The notes under the pieces: generated by a model
Database searches by the model: none
What the model was told of the DNA's origin: nothing
What the model saw: the letters and a program-made list of their open reading frames with translations, nothing else
Program-made: the position numbers and the translations under genes
Shown here: positions 1-11,600 of the stretch, one piece after another
Layout: each line of letters starts with the position of its first letter
Position numbering within the stretch: position 1 is the first letter of the stretch
Assembly (NCBI GenBank): GCA_964020085.1
Contig: OZ026604.1
Span: forward strand, 21,216,394-21,280,393
Reading direction: 5' to 3'
Length of the DNA stretch: 64,000 bases
Source of the DNA: Micromussa lordhowensis
Lineage: Eukaryota > Cnidaria > Anthozoa > Scleractinia > Lobophylliidae

Positions 1-2090
1 CCAGATGCCTGGGTTGTCATCTCGAACTCTGTTTCATAAGCGAGTTTGTGTCGTGAGTTTGTTGTTAGTGCTTCTCTTCACTTTCATTTCTCGTTGGTTT
101 TCTTCAGTGTACTCCAGTTTTCCCCTTTTTGTAAAAAAAGCGACATTTTTAAATCCCAATTTTATTCAGAATCCAAGCGCCACAGGTTTGTCAGTCGCAA
201 GACTAGTACGTGCTGCCTTCCGTCTCCAAGAAAGTCGATTTAATACTCTTAATGTTTTAGTTCAGTACGAATTCTCAAAGATTCCACAAAATTGACAAGT
301 TAAACTTCTCTCGGGTCAAACTGACGCCATATTTCATTCAAATGACTCACAAAAACAAAGGAAAAATTCGGTATTTTGGATAACATCTATGTCTTGACTG
401 TTTCTCTTGCGAAAGTAACTTGGACCCTTAATTGACAATGCGCGAGGAGTGTAAAAATATGTAAAAGGCGCCTTCTGGGGCACATATTTGGTGCAATTGA
501 TTTTGATAATAATGATGATGATTATTATTTAGGAAACTAATCTTCTCTTGCGATATTAAAGGTTGCAGGTCAGTCATTTTTGTCTTCTCTGTGTTTAGTG
601 AAAGCTATCTTTCTTTACCACTTTAGGTACTTTAATGTCAAAATATACTGCAACAGGCCTCGAGATAAAATATAACAATTTTCAATAATATATCAAGTTC
701 TTGATGCATCGTTTTTCAGAAATAATATTTAAATACATCAACCCGAATGTATTTGTAATTTGTCCTTCAATTTTGTTGCGCACCTACGAGGCAATTTGCA
801 CGAGCCGTTCTCACTGAAATGAGCATGCTTGCAATTGGCAACGTTTTCGTTACAGCAGTCATTTTTAAAAAGTAGAATTTTGTTCACTTAATACAACGTC
901 GCTGAGGCGTAAATTTTTAGGGAGCTGGTGTTCTAACAAAATTTCGAAACAAGTTTCTTGAAAAATAACCCAGTTCAACAATGCCTTTTGACACGATTGG
1001 CGACGCATAATCCTTTACAAAACTTTGTACGACAAATCGCTACATTTATTCATCTTGTAGCGTCGCTAAGTTCTTTAAAACGAATAAAAGACAAATCGCT
1101 ACATTTATTCATCTTGTAGCGTCGCTAAGTTCTTTAAAACGAATCATCTCTCGACACGTAAAGAGCGACGAAGAGAAAGGTTGTCAAAACCAGCTATTTT
1201 CTCACACGAAAAGGGAAAAGGGATCTGTAAAATGCGTGTCTAAACTTTGTATTATATCGTCAAAGAAGATGCCGCATTTTTCGTCTCATTAAATAGGTAA
1301 GGTGGTTAATCCGACACTCATTGCTTTATATTTTTTGTGATCTTCGCGGACAGATCTTTCAAAAATCTATGAGGGGCAGGAAACGTTGGATTTCAAACGG
1401 CGAATAATCGAAATGCGGGCTTTCTTGTTGTACGTAGCCCTAACAATTCTCTTCTACTGCATGTAATGCTCTTGTTACAAAATATATTATCTCAATTTAA
1501 TCATGAACATGAATATGAACTTCATGCCCAAGTTGTTTTGGTTTAGTCTTCTGTTATAAAGGTAACTATCCTTTGCATTCTGTAGACAAAAAATAAAAAC
1601 GACATCTTAGGTACTCAAAAGCACTCGACAACTAATAAAGGAAGTTATTGCAACTGATCATGAGTAACAGGTGGATTTGAAATATCGCATTTTCACCACC
1701 ATATGAAGTTACCATTTGTCATAACTATCATAAAAAACCCAATTAAGTCAAATTATGCGGAAAACATTCGTTGTTTTTCGGTCGTTAGGGCAGTATGCGG
1801 TTTTCACTTGAGCAAGCGAACTCGAGTGTTTTCCTTGTGTTCTTTCTTTCCTGCGTATTTGTTGTACAGGACATCTGAAAATTAAACGAATCAGATGTTT
1901 TCCGTCCACACACGCTGGAAAAATTTGGAATACGCAACAATCACCCGGCGGTCATTTTGGATTTGAGTTTGAAAGGCAAGGAAATCAATTGATTATCATA
2001 TGTCATCGTTTTCGAAAAGCCCTGTTTTCAAAACGTCTTTTCAAAACGTTTTCAAAAAGGATTAGAGAGGACGGTAGAGAAAGCTAAAGG
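1..2090 (+). other. Upstream intron of unit 1 (noncoding)
   Basis: No convincing gene here. The first ~700 bases match 63451-64000 on the same strand and about 37600-38330 on the opposite strand. In both of those places the sequence lies just downstream of a small signal-peptide exon. The stretch is therefore read as the first intron of unit 1, whose own first exon would lie left of the window. Short open frames at 5-295 and 1703-1885 recur in other units with altered frames and are not taken as genes. A short ATG/ATT-rich microsatellite lies near 505-530. Confidence 0.6.
1031..1146. repeat. 59-bp tandem duplication in intron
   Basis: Two head-to-tail copies of a 59-bp unit start at 1031 and 1090, both beginning GACAAATCGCTACATTTATT. 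The mirror arm (about 37255-37310, opposite strand) has a single copy, so this duplication arose in the left arm after the large inverted duplication. Confidence 0.85.
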
Positions 2091-3145
2091 AACCTAGAGT
2101 AAAGAGAACCTTCATCCTCCAACTGAAGAACAAGTTTCAGGCATTGGCAGATGCTGAGGAGCATACACCGCCTGGCACAAACCACATCAACACCATGTGG
2201 GAGAAGATCAGAATAGCCTATACACAGACCAGCGAAACCTGCCTGGGACGCCAACAGCAGAAAAGGAAGGAATGGATTACAGCAGATACGTGGCAAGCCA
2301 CTGAGAACAAGAGAGCCCTAAAAAAGAAAGTCATGGATACCAGATCCGAGAGGCTGAAAGAAAGATACAAGTGGCAGTACCGAGAAGCAAATCGAGCAGT
2401 TAAGAGGATGGACGAGGGCAGATAAGAAGGCCTATATAGAAGGCCTGGCAAGTCAAGCAGAAGAGGCCGCTCATAGGGGAGAACAAGGACAGGTGTACAA
2501 GATCACCAAGCTCGTCGGCGGTAGGTACCGCAGAGCCACGGACACACCGATTGTGGATAGACAGGGAAGGTTACTCACCACAGAAGCAGAGAAGGAAGCA
2601 AGATGGGTAGAGAAGTGCTGAACAGGCAACCACCAACAACTGAGGCAGAAATCCAGTATCCTGATACTGACATAGATGTTAGCACCGCACCACCTTGCAG
2701 CCATTAGATACCTCAAAAATGGAAAATCCAGAGGACAGGGCAGCCTTAACGCAGAACTCTTCAAGGCAGAGCCAGAGTTTGCAGCACAAGTTCTTCAGCC
2801 ACTCTTTGCAACAATATGGCAGGAGAAACAACTACCCGATGGCTGGGCGGAAGGTGTCATCGTGAAGATTCCGAAGAAAGGAGCCTTGAGCAACTGTAAC
2901 AACTGGAGAGGACTCACCCTTCTGTCTGTTCCTAGCAAGATCCTAGCTAAGCTCATCATCAAGCGGATCTCTGAAGCAGTGGACCAGCAACTCTGACAGG
3001 AACAAGCAGGTTTTAGAAAGGGACAAGCATGTATAGACCAGATCTTCACTCTGCGCAACATCATCGAACAGTGCACTGAATGGCAGAGGCAGTTGTATGT
3101 CAACTATGTGGATTTTGAGAAGGCCTTCGACAGCATCCACCGAGA

Positions 3146-3779
3146 TAGCCTGCCTGGCCGGCTTCGAAGGGGAGGGAAAGGGGAAAACGACTGCGCAAAG
3201 CGAGTGAGCGTGACGCGTGACGGGTGAGCGTGAGGGTAGATGACGCCTGCAAGGATGCTATTGTTTTCTCCATTTCTCACTTCCATTATCTGGTCGTTAA
3301 TGATACTGACAAGAGGCGTAATGACTAATAATATCCTGCGAGCAACACAAGAAGCTGAAAAATTAGGCTCTTTCCGTAGCCCGTGGGTAAAACGGCTAAA
3401 ACATCCTTTCTCTCGAACAAGTGTCTAATCGCTTTCTTCTGCTCTGCCTTTAAGGCGAATTTAAGTCCACTTTCCTCCAAAGATCTTAGCGTTTCCGCTA
3501 GTAATACTTCAAACCGGTCACTCGCGCCATCCGCCATATTGAATGAATGAATGCGAGAAGACCAATGCTCTCGAATGGCTTGAATGACACGTCGCTGACC
3601 AATCAGGATGACGAATTAAGTAATTAATTAAATCTGACCAATCAGGATTTTTACGTTCGTCTGGTGGACGTAAAAAACGAAGAAAACAATAGCGTCCTTG
3701 CAGGCCGTTCCTTCCTCCTGTCCTCCCAATCTTATACCCCCCTTTCTCTCGCTAGCCCTACGGCCTGCCACGCAGGCTA
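3146..3779. mobile_element. Non-autonomous DNA transposon with 9-bp TSD carrying a helicase fragment
   Basis: A 634-bp insertion inside the LINE. Ends are TAGCCTGC...GCAGGCTA, with imperfect inverted similarity extending to about 17 bp. It is flanked by perfect 9-bp repeats CCACCGAGA at 3137-3145 and 3780-3788. The mirrored LINE copy has the uninterrupted site near 35445-35465. A subterminal inverted repeat pairs about 3242-3270 with 3676-3706. The 9-bp TSD suggests a Mutator-like or similar element; superfamily is inferred. The 134-bp element at 16688 has the same termini and TSD length. Confidence 0.85.
3325..3537 (-). pseudogene. RecQ-like helicase N-terminal fragment inside transposon
   Basis: A 70-residue frame starts with methionine and carries a Q-motif-like stretch (LKAEQKKAIRHLF) followed by a Walker A motif LPTGYGKSLIFQ, as in RecQ-family DNA helicases. 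Nothing downstream (DEAH box, helicase C domain) is present, so it is a fragment. It lies entirely within the 9-bp-TSD transposon and looks like a captured host sequence. An alternative is a relic of a transposon-encoded helicase. No function is inferred. Confidence 0.7.
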
Positions 3780-4830
3780 CCACCGAGAATGTCTATGGCG
3801 CATACTCAGGGCATATAGAATTCCACAGCAGATTGTCCTTGTAATTAAGAGCTTCTATAACAACTTCAAGTGTAGAGTGGAGAACAGTGAATCCAGCTTT
3901 GATGTGAAGACAGGTGTTAGACAAGGATGCCCCATGTCGGCGTTACTCTTCAACCTGGCGATTGACTGGGTGATGGGGCAAACAACATCAGACCGAATAA
4001 GGGGCATCAGATGGACCCTCTTGTCAACCCTTGAAGATCTGGATTTCGCCGACGACCTAGCATTACTCTCGCACACCCATCAGAACATGCAAGAAAAGAC
4101 CACCTGTCTCAGCATGTTTGCACAACAAGTAGGCCTGAAGATCAGCCAGAAGAAGACAGGAGTGATGATGCTAAATGTCTCAAACCCCTCGCCAGTCAAA
4201 GTGTACGGAGAAGATCTTCAGACAACCGAAGAATTCACCTACCTTGGTAGCACTGTAAGACACGATGGTGGAGCAGGCAGCGACATCAGGAATCGCCTCA
4301 ACAAGGCCAGAAACGCTTTCAGAATGCTAAACAACGTATGGAAATCATCCGAAAACAGCATCGAGACCAAGCTAAGACTGTACTCGAGCTGCGTACTTTC
4401 CACCTTACTGTATGGCTCAGAATGCTGGAGGATGACTGCAAGCGACCTCAACCAACTGTCCACCTTCCGCACCAAGAACCTTCGAAGAATCCTACAAATA
4501 TTCTGGCCCAAGACCATCTCCAACCAACATCTTTTTGTCCGCTGCCACCAAGACAGCATGAGCACCATCACCAGGTGAATGCGATGGAGATGGATCGGGC
4601 ATGTGATGAGAAGAGAGCCAGGCAACATACCCCGCACAGCCCTTCAATGGATACCAGAGGGGAAGCGGAAACGGGGGCAACCCAAGAACACCTGCCGTCG
4701 AACTGTAAAAGGGGAGCTTAAGACTCTCCATCACACCTGGGGGACTGTCCCGAAACTGACCCAGAACAGATAGGGGTGGAGTACCTTTGTTGCTGCCTTA
4801 CATGCCAGCCGGCATAACGGGCATGAGTAA

Positions 4831-5310
4831 GTGAGGGAGTAGGCCTAACCGTAGAAATAAAGCCGCGTTTTCAAATTTCTCCATTATAGTATGGAGGCAG
4901 ACTGACTTTTTCAAGTTTTCTAACAAACTGAAGTAAAATTCAATGATTGCCTCACCAGCCGCTCCCTAGATAATGAGCATTAATGAGATTGTCTAACGGA
5001 GGCAGCACCTCCGGCTTCTGTTTCAGATATTCTAGATTCTTTTGATGTTTCTATTTGATTATCTCTTTGTTTGTGTAGGCTTGGAATTCGGCGAATACTT
5101 TTTAAGTAGAGACCGTCTATTACCTAATTCAAGAATATTATTTTTTAGTTTTCTTTTAATTTATTTCAAGATTGCTTACAAGAAAGATTGTGTAATAAGA
5201 GATGGCGTGTAGTATCGCTGCCATTCACGGCTACGAGAGAGCAAGTTGCTCGATTGCATCTAACTGGAGTAAGAAACATATTATGCAAGACTCGATCTTT
5301 TTCTCTCCAT
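4831..5310 (+). other. Intron/5' flank before the PAN exon
   Basis: Noncoding. The last ~150 bases contain a pyrimidine-rich tract (CTTTTTCTCTCC) leading into TATGACAG at 5310-5317, which can serve as a splice acceptor or as the region around the start codon. A block near 5190-5220 resembles, in inverted orientation, sequence upstream of the small first exons at 38450 and 63288. The stretch is mirrored at 33910-34390. Confidence 0.5.
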
Positions 5311-5641
5311 ATGACAGTTTCACAACCTGGCACAAGTATGTCCATCACGTTGCTTGTGATCTCTCAGATGTTTTATAAGCTGGACGCTCAACAGTGTATA
5401 ATACGAGGCGAATATATCATTCGCGGCATGATGTTAAAAGGACACACCTTCATCGAGGAGAAGACCGGGATGATCTGGCTTAGCTGTTTAGACAAGTGTG
5501 ACGATGACGTCAGATGTCAAAGCTTTAACTACGTCATCAGCCAGGGCATATGTGAGTTGAACAACCGCACCAAAGAAGCCAGACCTAAAGATTTTATTCC
5601 AGACAGTGATCGGTTCTATATTAAACGATTCAGGGAAAGAG
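5311..5641 (+). CDS. Gene 1 exon: signal peptide and PAN/Apple-like domain
   Basis: Encodes about 110 residues. A hydrophobic core is followed by YKLDAQQC, where cleavage is plausible before QQC. The module then shows the PAN/Apple cysteine pattern: C at the start, a GMMLKGH strand, [16 protein letters not shown], and CELNNRT. Six cysteines are visible. The exon ends at 5641 before GTATTG (phase 1). Gene 2 has the same exon at 33577-33907 with identical length; gene 3 has it at 45317-45671 with a longer leader. An internal AG at 5316-5317 is also a phase-1 acceptor for the upstream small exon. Confidence 0.85.
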
Positions 5642-8600
5642 GTATTGTTCTTCAGTTGAGTGATCATCTATATCTTTTTTTCAAGGAAAGCACTCTTATC
5701 TTAAACAAGCGCGCCCAGACGACTGCGAACAAAGCCCGGGTTTCTGTTGCGAAGAGAGCAAAACAATACTGTTTTGTTATGACAGAACAGTACTAAAAAA
5801 AATACAATGTTGTTTACCTTTTCTATGTTTAGTTCCCCTTGGATCCGTTCCCGAGTTGCCAGCTGAGTCATGCGCTGAGATCAGGGCGAGTGAAGGAGAA
5901 GATGCAGTCAGCGGTAACTACTGGTTCGATTCAATTAAACCTGGCGAGGTAGTCCTGGCTCGTTGTGACATGTCTAAACTAGGTAACTAAACGGCCTTCG
6001 GGGTATTATCTCGATTATTAATTTCAAACCTCTTCCAATAAGCCTCCCCAATTAACATTGAAGTTGACTTGATAGCTCAGTTGGTAGAGCACTGCATCGG
6101 TATCGCAGAGTTCTTGGGTTCAAATCCAGTGAATCCAAGCCTGATTTGTTTTGGTCAGGCTTTAATTTCACAACTGCTTTTAAGTTGCTTTTAACTGCGA
6201 TGATCAATCATGTCTTTTTTTCTCCGCAGTTCAGATATATTTTCTCAAACATAACAACGTAAGTTATTGCATTTTAATCCTTTCAATCTCATGTTGCAAA
6301 ACTGAACAGATATCGATGATTGTGCAAGTCATCCTTGTAAGAACAATGGGACCTGCACAGACCGAGTGAATGGATTCAATTGCAGATGCGCACCAGGATT
6401 TAATGGCACACAATGTGAAACAGGTAGCTTTAGCTAAAATTCATTTCCCTTCATATGTTAGGAGATTGTAGTCTCTTCCTATGTCGCTTTCAGTGCTTTT
6501 ATTTTTTAACTTCTTGAAAAGGGCAGAAACATATGTTTGTTGTCGCAGTTATTCTTGCTGTGGGTTCTATCGTATATAAACTTTCTACCTGATCCCCTTA
6601 CAGATATCGATGACTGTGCAAGCCATCCCTGTAAAAACAACGGGACCTGCACAGACCGAGTGAATGGATTCAATTGCAGCTGCGCACCAGGATTTAATGG
6701 CTCACAATGTGAAACAGGTAGCTTTAGCTAAAATTCGTTGCCCTTCATATGTTAGGAGATTGTACTCTCTTTCTATGTCGCTTTCAGTACTTTTACTTTT
6801 AAACTTCTTGAAAAGGGCAGAAACATATTTTTGTTGTCGTAGTTATTCTTGCTGTGGGTTCTGTAGGTCTAGTAAACACTAGAAACAACGAAGCCACAGT
6901 TCGAATGCACTACATTTAATCTCCTTGCACGTAAACGCGAATAAAAATAAAGGTGACGGTAGCGGTGTGATTCAACTGAAGAGATAAACAAGAAAAATGT
7001 CTAAGTACAAAATATAGCGACCAAAATGACGACGATATAAAGCATACTTACAAAACTGTGGCGATTTCCAACGGAACAAATTTCAGAATAATACTTGGGG
7101 TTCACAACAGTGAAATGCAACTAAGAAAAGCAGCAAACGTACTGCAGACAGCTAACAAGCACTGCGAAAATAATTATCAAGACCGCTTATGTACTAGAGA
7201 ACAAATTGCCATTACGTAATCCCCAGGGGTCACGGAGTAACGTGACACACCCAAAGCGTAGAAAGTTCTAGTCGCTACAGGTTCTATCGTATATAAACTT
7301 TCTACCTGATCCCCTTACAGATATCGATGACTGTGCAAGCCATCCCTGTAAAAACAACGGGACCTGCACAGACCGAGTGAATGGATTCAATTGCAGCTGC
7401 GCCCCAGGATTCAATGGCGCACAATGTGAAACAGGTAGCTTTAGCTAAAATTCATTTCCCTTCATATGTTCAGAGATTGTAGTCTCTTTCTATGTCGCTT
7501 TCAGTGCTTTTATTTTTAAACTTCGTGAAAAGGGCAGAAACACACTTTTGTTGTCGCAGTTATTGTTTCTGTGCCTTGTATCGTATATAAACCTGTCTAC
7601 CTTATCCCCTTACAGATATCGATGACTGTGCAAGCCATCCCTGTAAGAACAACGGGACCTGCACAGACCGAGTGAATGGATTCAATTGCAGCTGCGCACC
7701 AGGATTTAATGGCACACAATGTGAAACAGGTATCTAACTAAAATTCATTTCCCTTCATGTGTTAGGAGATTGTAGTCTCTTTCTATGTAGCTTTCAGTGC
7801 TTTTACTTTTAAACTTCTGTAAAAGGGCAGAAACATATTTTTGTTGTCGCAGTTATTCTTGCTGTGGGTTTTATCGTATATAAATTTTCTACCTGATCCC
7901 CTTACAGATATCGATGACTGTAATGATGAGATTGTACTCTCCTTCTATGTCGTTTTCAGTGCTTTTATTTTTAAACTTCGTGAAAAGGGCAGAAACATGT
8001 CATACTTTTGTTGATGCAGTTATTGTTTCTGTGCGTTCTATCCTATATAAATTTCTACCTTATCCATTTAAAACAGATATCGATGACTGTGCAAGCCATC
8101 CCTGTAAGAACAACGGGACCTGCACAGACCAAGTGAATGGATTCAATTGCAGCTGCGCACCAGGATTTAATGGCACACAATGTGAAACAGGTATCTAACT
8201 AAAATTCATTTCCCTTCATGTGTTAGGAGATTGTAGTCTCTTTCTATGTAGCTTTCAGTGCTTTTACTTTTAAACTTCTGTAAAAGGGCAGAAACATATT
8301 TTTGTTGTCGCAGTTATTCTTGCTGTGGGTTTTATCGTATATAAATTTTCTACCTGATCCCCTTACAGATATCGATGACTGTAATGATGAGATTGTACTC
8401 TCTTTCTATGTCGTTTTCAGTGCTTTTATTTTTAAACTTCGTGAAAAGGGCAGAAACATGTCATACTTTTGTTGATGCAGTTATTGTTTCTGTGCGTTCT
8501 ATCCTATATAAATTTCTACCTTATCCATTTAAAACAGATATCGATGACTGTGCAAGCCATCCCTGTAAGAACAACGGGACCTGCACAGACCGAGTGAATG

Positions 8601-11600
8601 GATTCAATTGCAGCTGCGCACCAGGATTTAATGGCACACAATGTGAAACAGGTATCTAACTAAAATTCATTTCCCTTCATGTGTTAGGAGATTGTAGTCT
8701 CTTTCTATGTAGCTTTCAGTGCTTTTACTTTTAAACTTCTGTAAAAGGGCAGAAACATATTTTTGTTGTCGCAGTTATTCTTGCTGTGGGTTTTATCGTA
8801 TATAATTTTTCTACCTGATCCCCTTACAGATATCGATGACTGTAATGATGAGATTGTAGTCTCTTTCTATGTCGTTTTCAGTGCTTTTATTTTTAAACTT
8901 CGTGAAAAGGGCAGAAACATGTCATACTTTTGTTGATGCAGTTATTGTTTCTGTGCGTTCTATCCTATATAAATTTCTACCTTATCCATTCAAAACAGAT
9001 ATCGATGACTGTGCAAGCCATCCCTGTAAGAACAACGGGACCTGCACAGACCGAGTGAATGGATTCAATTGCAGATGCGCACCAGGATTTAATGGCACAC
9101 AATGTGAAACAGGTAGCTTTAGCTAAACTGAATTCATTTCTCATCATATGTTAGGAGATTGTAGTCTCTTTCTACGTCGCTTGCAGTGCTTTTATTTTTA
9201 AACATCTTGAAAAGGGCAGAAACATATTTTTGTTATTGAAGTTACTCTTGCTGTGGATTCTATCGTGTATAACCGGTTATTAACTTTCTACCTTATCCCT
9301 TTAAAACAGATATCGATGACTGTGCAAGCCATCCCTGCAAGAACAACGGGACCTGCACAGACCGAGTGAACGGATTCAACTGCAGCTGCGCACCAGGATT
9401 TAATAGCAAACAATGTGAGACAGGTAACCGTAACAGATAACGTGACGAACCTTAATAGTTCGTGTAAATAATAAAACAGCAATGTTCACAAACGATTGAG
9501 AACCAATCAGAAATTTATTTCCTAGTAATTGACAGCCACTGGAAAATGACGAACAGCGAGAAATTTGTCTTTGACTACGAAGAAACTAAAAAATAAACCT
9601 TCTATCGAGTTGCTGTGAACCTTTGGTCATTTTTTTCCAGCAGAAATCTTTTAGTCCCTTCATTTCAGCAAATTTCCTTGTAAAAGTTTGCCTGTGAGGA
9701 AAAAAATTGCATGTAAAATGTAATTGGGTAGATGAAATTGTTGTTGTTGTTGTTGTTGGTAAACGCACCTGTGGGAGTAGTTCCAGGGTCATAACCTTCA
9801 ATGTTGGGAAGGGTGGGGTGGGGACAGATGAGGAATTAAACGGATGGGTATGCCTTCAAGGCTGAGTTTAAATCTTCTATGGCCAGGTGGAGAGGAAATG
9901 ACGAGACGAGTTATTTGAAAGTTAAGACAAATATTTTACTTAAGTGAGTGAACGAATTTAACAGCAGCTGCGCACTAGAGTTGAATGGAACACAATGTGA
10001 AATAGGTACTCGCTGTGAATGAGATCAGGTAGTATCAAATAAATGTGTCAATCGATCGGCAAATGGCAGAATTGTGGGGTAAATTCTAATAAAAAGAACT
10101 TGTTAACCCTTTACACCCTTAGAGTGACTTATAGATTTTATTCTGTCCAACGCCAGACGATTTTACTCTGTCCAACGCCAGACGATTTCACTCGCCAAAG
10201 GGAGACCCCTTAGGGCTTAAAGGGTTAAAAACCTATCTCCCCTAACCCTTTACACCCTAAGAGTGACTTATAGATTTTACTCTGTCCAACGCTAGACGAC
10301 TTTACTCGTCAAAGGAAGATCCCTTAGGGGTTAAAGGATTGAAGGTCTTTCTTTATTCCGTTCAAGTATCTTAGAAATGTGAAGACTTTCGAGTAGAATT
10401 CAGGCGCCAGTTCGACAAATTTATTTCGTAACAAGTTTCGATTGATCAAGCTTTTATTCTGATTTTGCGTTTAGCTGTTTTTGTTATATCGCTTGTTACC
10501 GTACATAGTTTATTTCCACCAGAATTCCTTTTCATGCTGGTACTAATGGCACACTTAACAATACGTTGTGACATAGAAATACATGTACTAACACTTACAT
10601 CCCTTTGTTTTTAGATATTGACGAATGCGCTGCACAGGTCAACCCATGTGATGTTGTAGCAAACTCTGAATGCAAGAATACAGATGGATCGTACAACTGC
10701 CAGTGCAAAGATGGATTTGTAAGGAACGGTCCTTATTGTGAAGGTGCAACGCAGTTTTTTCATCATTAATTTGGATATCTTCTATTTTTATCAATAAAGA
10801 TTTAGAAATGCAAAGACAAGCCAAAATTAGCGATAAAAACCGACGTTGTTGTCAAGGAGAAGTAAAAAATTACAGAGTTTGAGGCAAGGTGTAATACTAA
10901 ATTAGCATAAAAATGTTAATTATACAAATACTTTTGCGCGAATTGAATCTCTTTGCACGTTCAGAGTAGGTTTTTGGTCTCTAATGAAAAGCAGTTGTCC
11001 AGCCAGTATTCGTTAGCCGCAAAATTGGCCAAGATCTTAAAGTACGCGAACTCAAGCCACAGATCGTCAACCAACAAAGCGTCATTTATCGTTTCCAATG
11101 TGACATGTGTGATGCGGGTTATGTGGGCTATACGCGCGGACACTTGCATACACGAGTGGATGGACATAAACAAAAGGCATCTTCAATATGTAAACACTAC
11201 CACGACCAACACGGCGAAGTCCCGAAAGACCTACTGAAACGTTTTAGCATTCTGAAAAAGTGTAGAACTAAGTTCGATTGTTTGGTGAACAAAATGCTTT
11301 TCATCAGAGACCAAAAACCTACCCTGAACGTGCAAGGCGATTCAATTCGCGCAAAAGTATTTGTATAATTAACATTTTTATGCTAATTTAGTATTACACC
11401 TTGCCTCAAACTCTGTAATTTTTTACTTCTCCTTGACAATGGCGTCATGATGACACCGAAACGTCGGTTTTTATCGCTAATTTTTGCTTGTCTTTGCATC
11501 TTCTATTTTGTTCTAATTTGCTACAGTTAGAAAATTTATTTCTCGTTATGTAAGGACGAATGGCCAATTTAAGAATCTTCTTTAATAAGTAGGCATGTAA

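Larger units (their letters stand above)
2100..4830 (+). pseudogene. Decayed non-LTR retrotransposon (LINE) reverse transcriptase, left-arm copy
   Basis: Broken LINE ORF2. Open pieces are at 2144-2425, 2676-2996 and 3781-4578 (the longest frame starts inside an inserted transposon), with a further piece to about 4773. Visible RT landmarks are GVRQGCPMSALLFN, the catalytic-type DFADDLALLSHT, the thumb region KISQKKTGVMMLN and a C-terminal GHVMRREPG. A basic KRKRGQPKNT segment typical of several LINE clades follows. Stops and frameshifts lie near 2630, 2996 and 4578. The same element sits at the mirrored place in the other arm (34390-36480, - strand), so it predates the inverted duplication. 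Clade is not assigned; an RTE-, Nimb- or CR1-related element is possible. No intact endonuclease domain is seen. It lies in the first intron of gene 1, in sense orientation. Confidence 0.88.
7616..9112 (+). repeat. 461-bp tandem EGF-exon array
   Basis: EGF exons begin at 7616, 8077, 8538 and 8999, each 461 bp after the last. Each interval also holds a truncated EGF start (stubs at 7908, 8369 and 8830), again 461 bp apart. The repeated unit thus contains one full EGF exon plus one 13-bp exon stub with its own acceptor. The units differ by only a few bases, which implies recent tandem duplication. Confidence 0.92.

Noticed and set aside
5188..5310. In-frame upstream ATG as the start of gene 1
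   Set aside because: The extension is not conserved in gene 2 or gene 3, and the hydrophobic leader follows directly after the ATG at 5311.
6064..6140. Functional tRNA gene
   Set aside because: A and B boxes are good but the acceptor stem does not pair and the anticodon stem has a mismatch; the same sequence is duplicated in an intron of the mirror arm.
11447..11465. Confident call of a hammerhead ribozyme
   Set aside because: The core has a substitution at its first base and stem II is not formed, so it is kept only as a low-interest observation.
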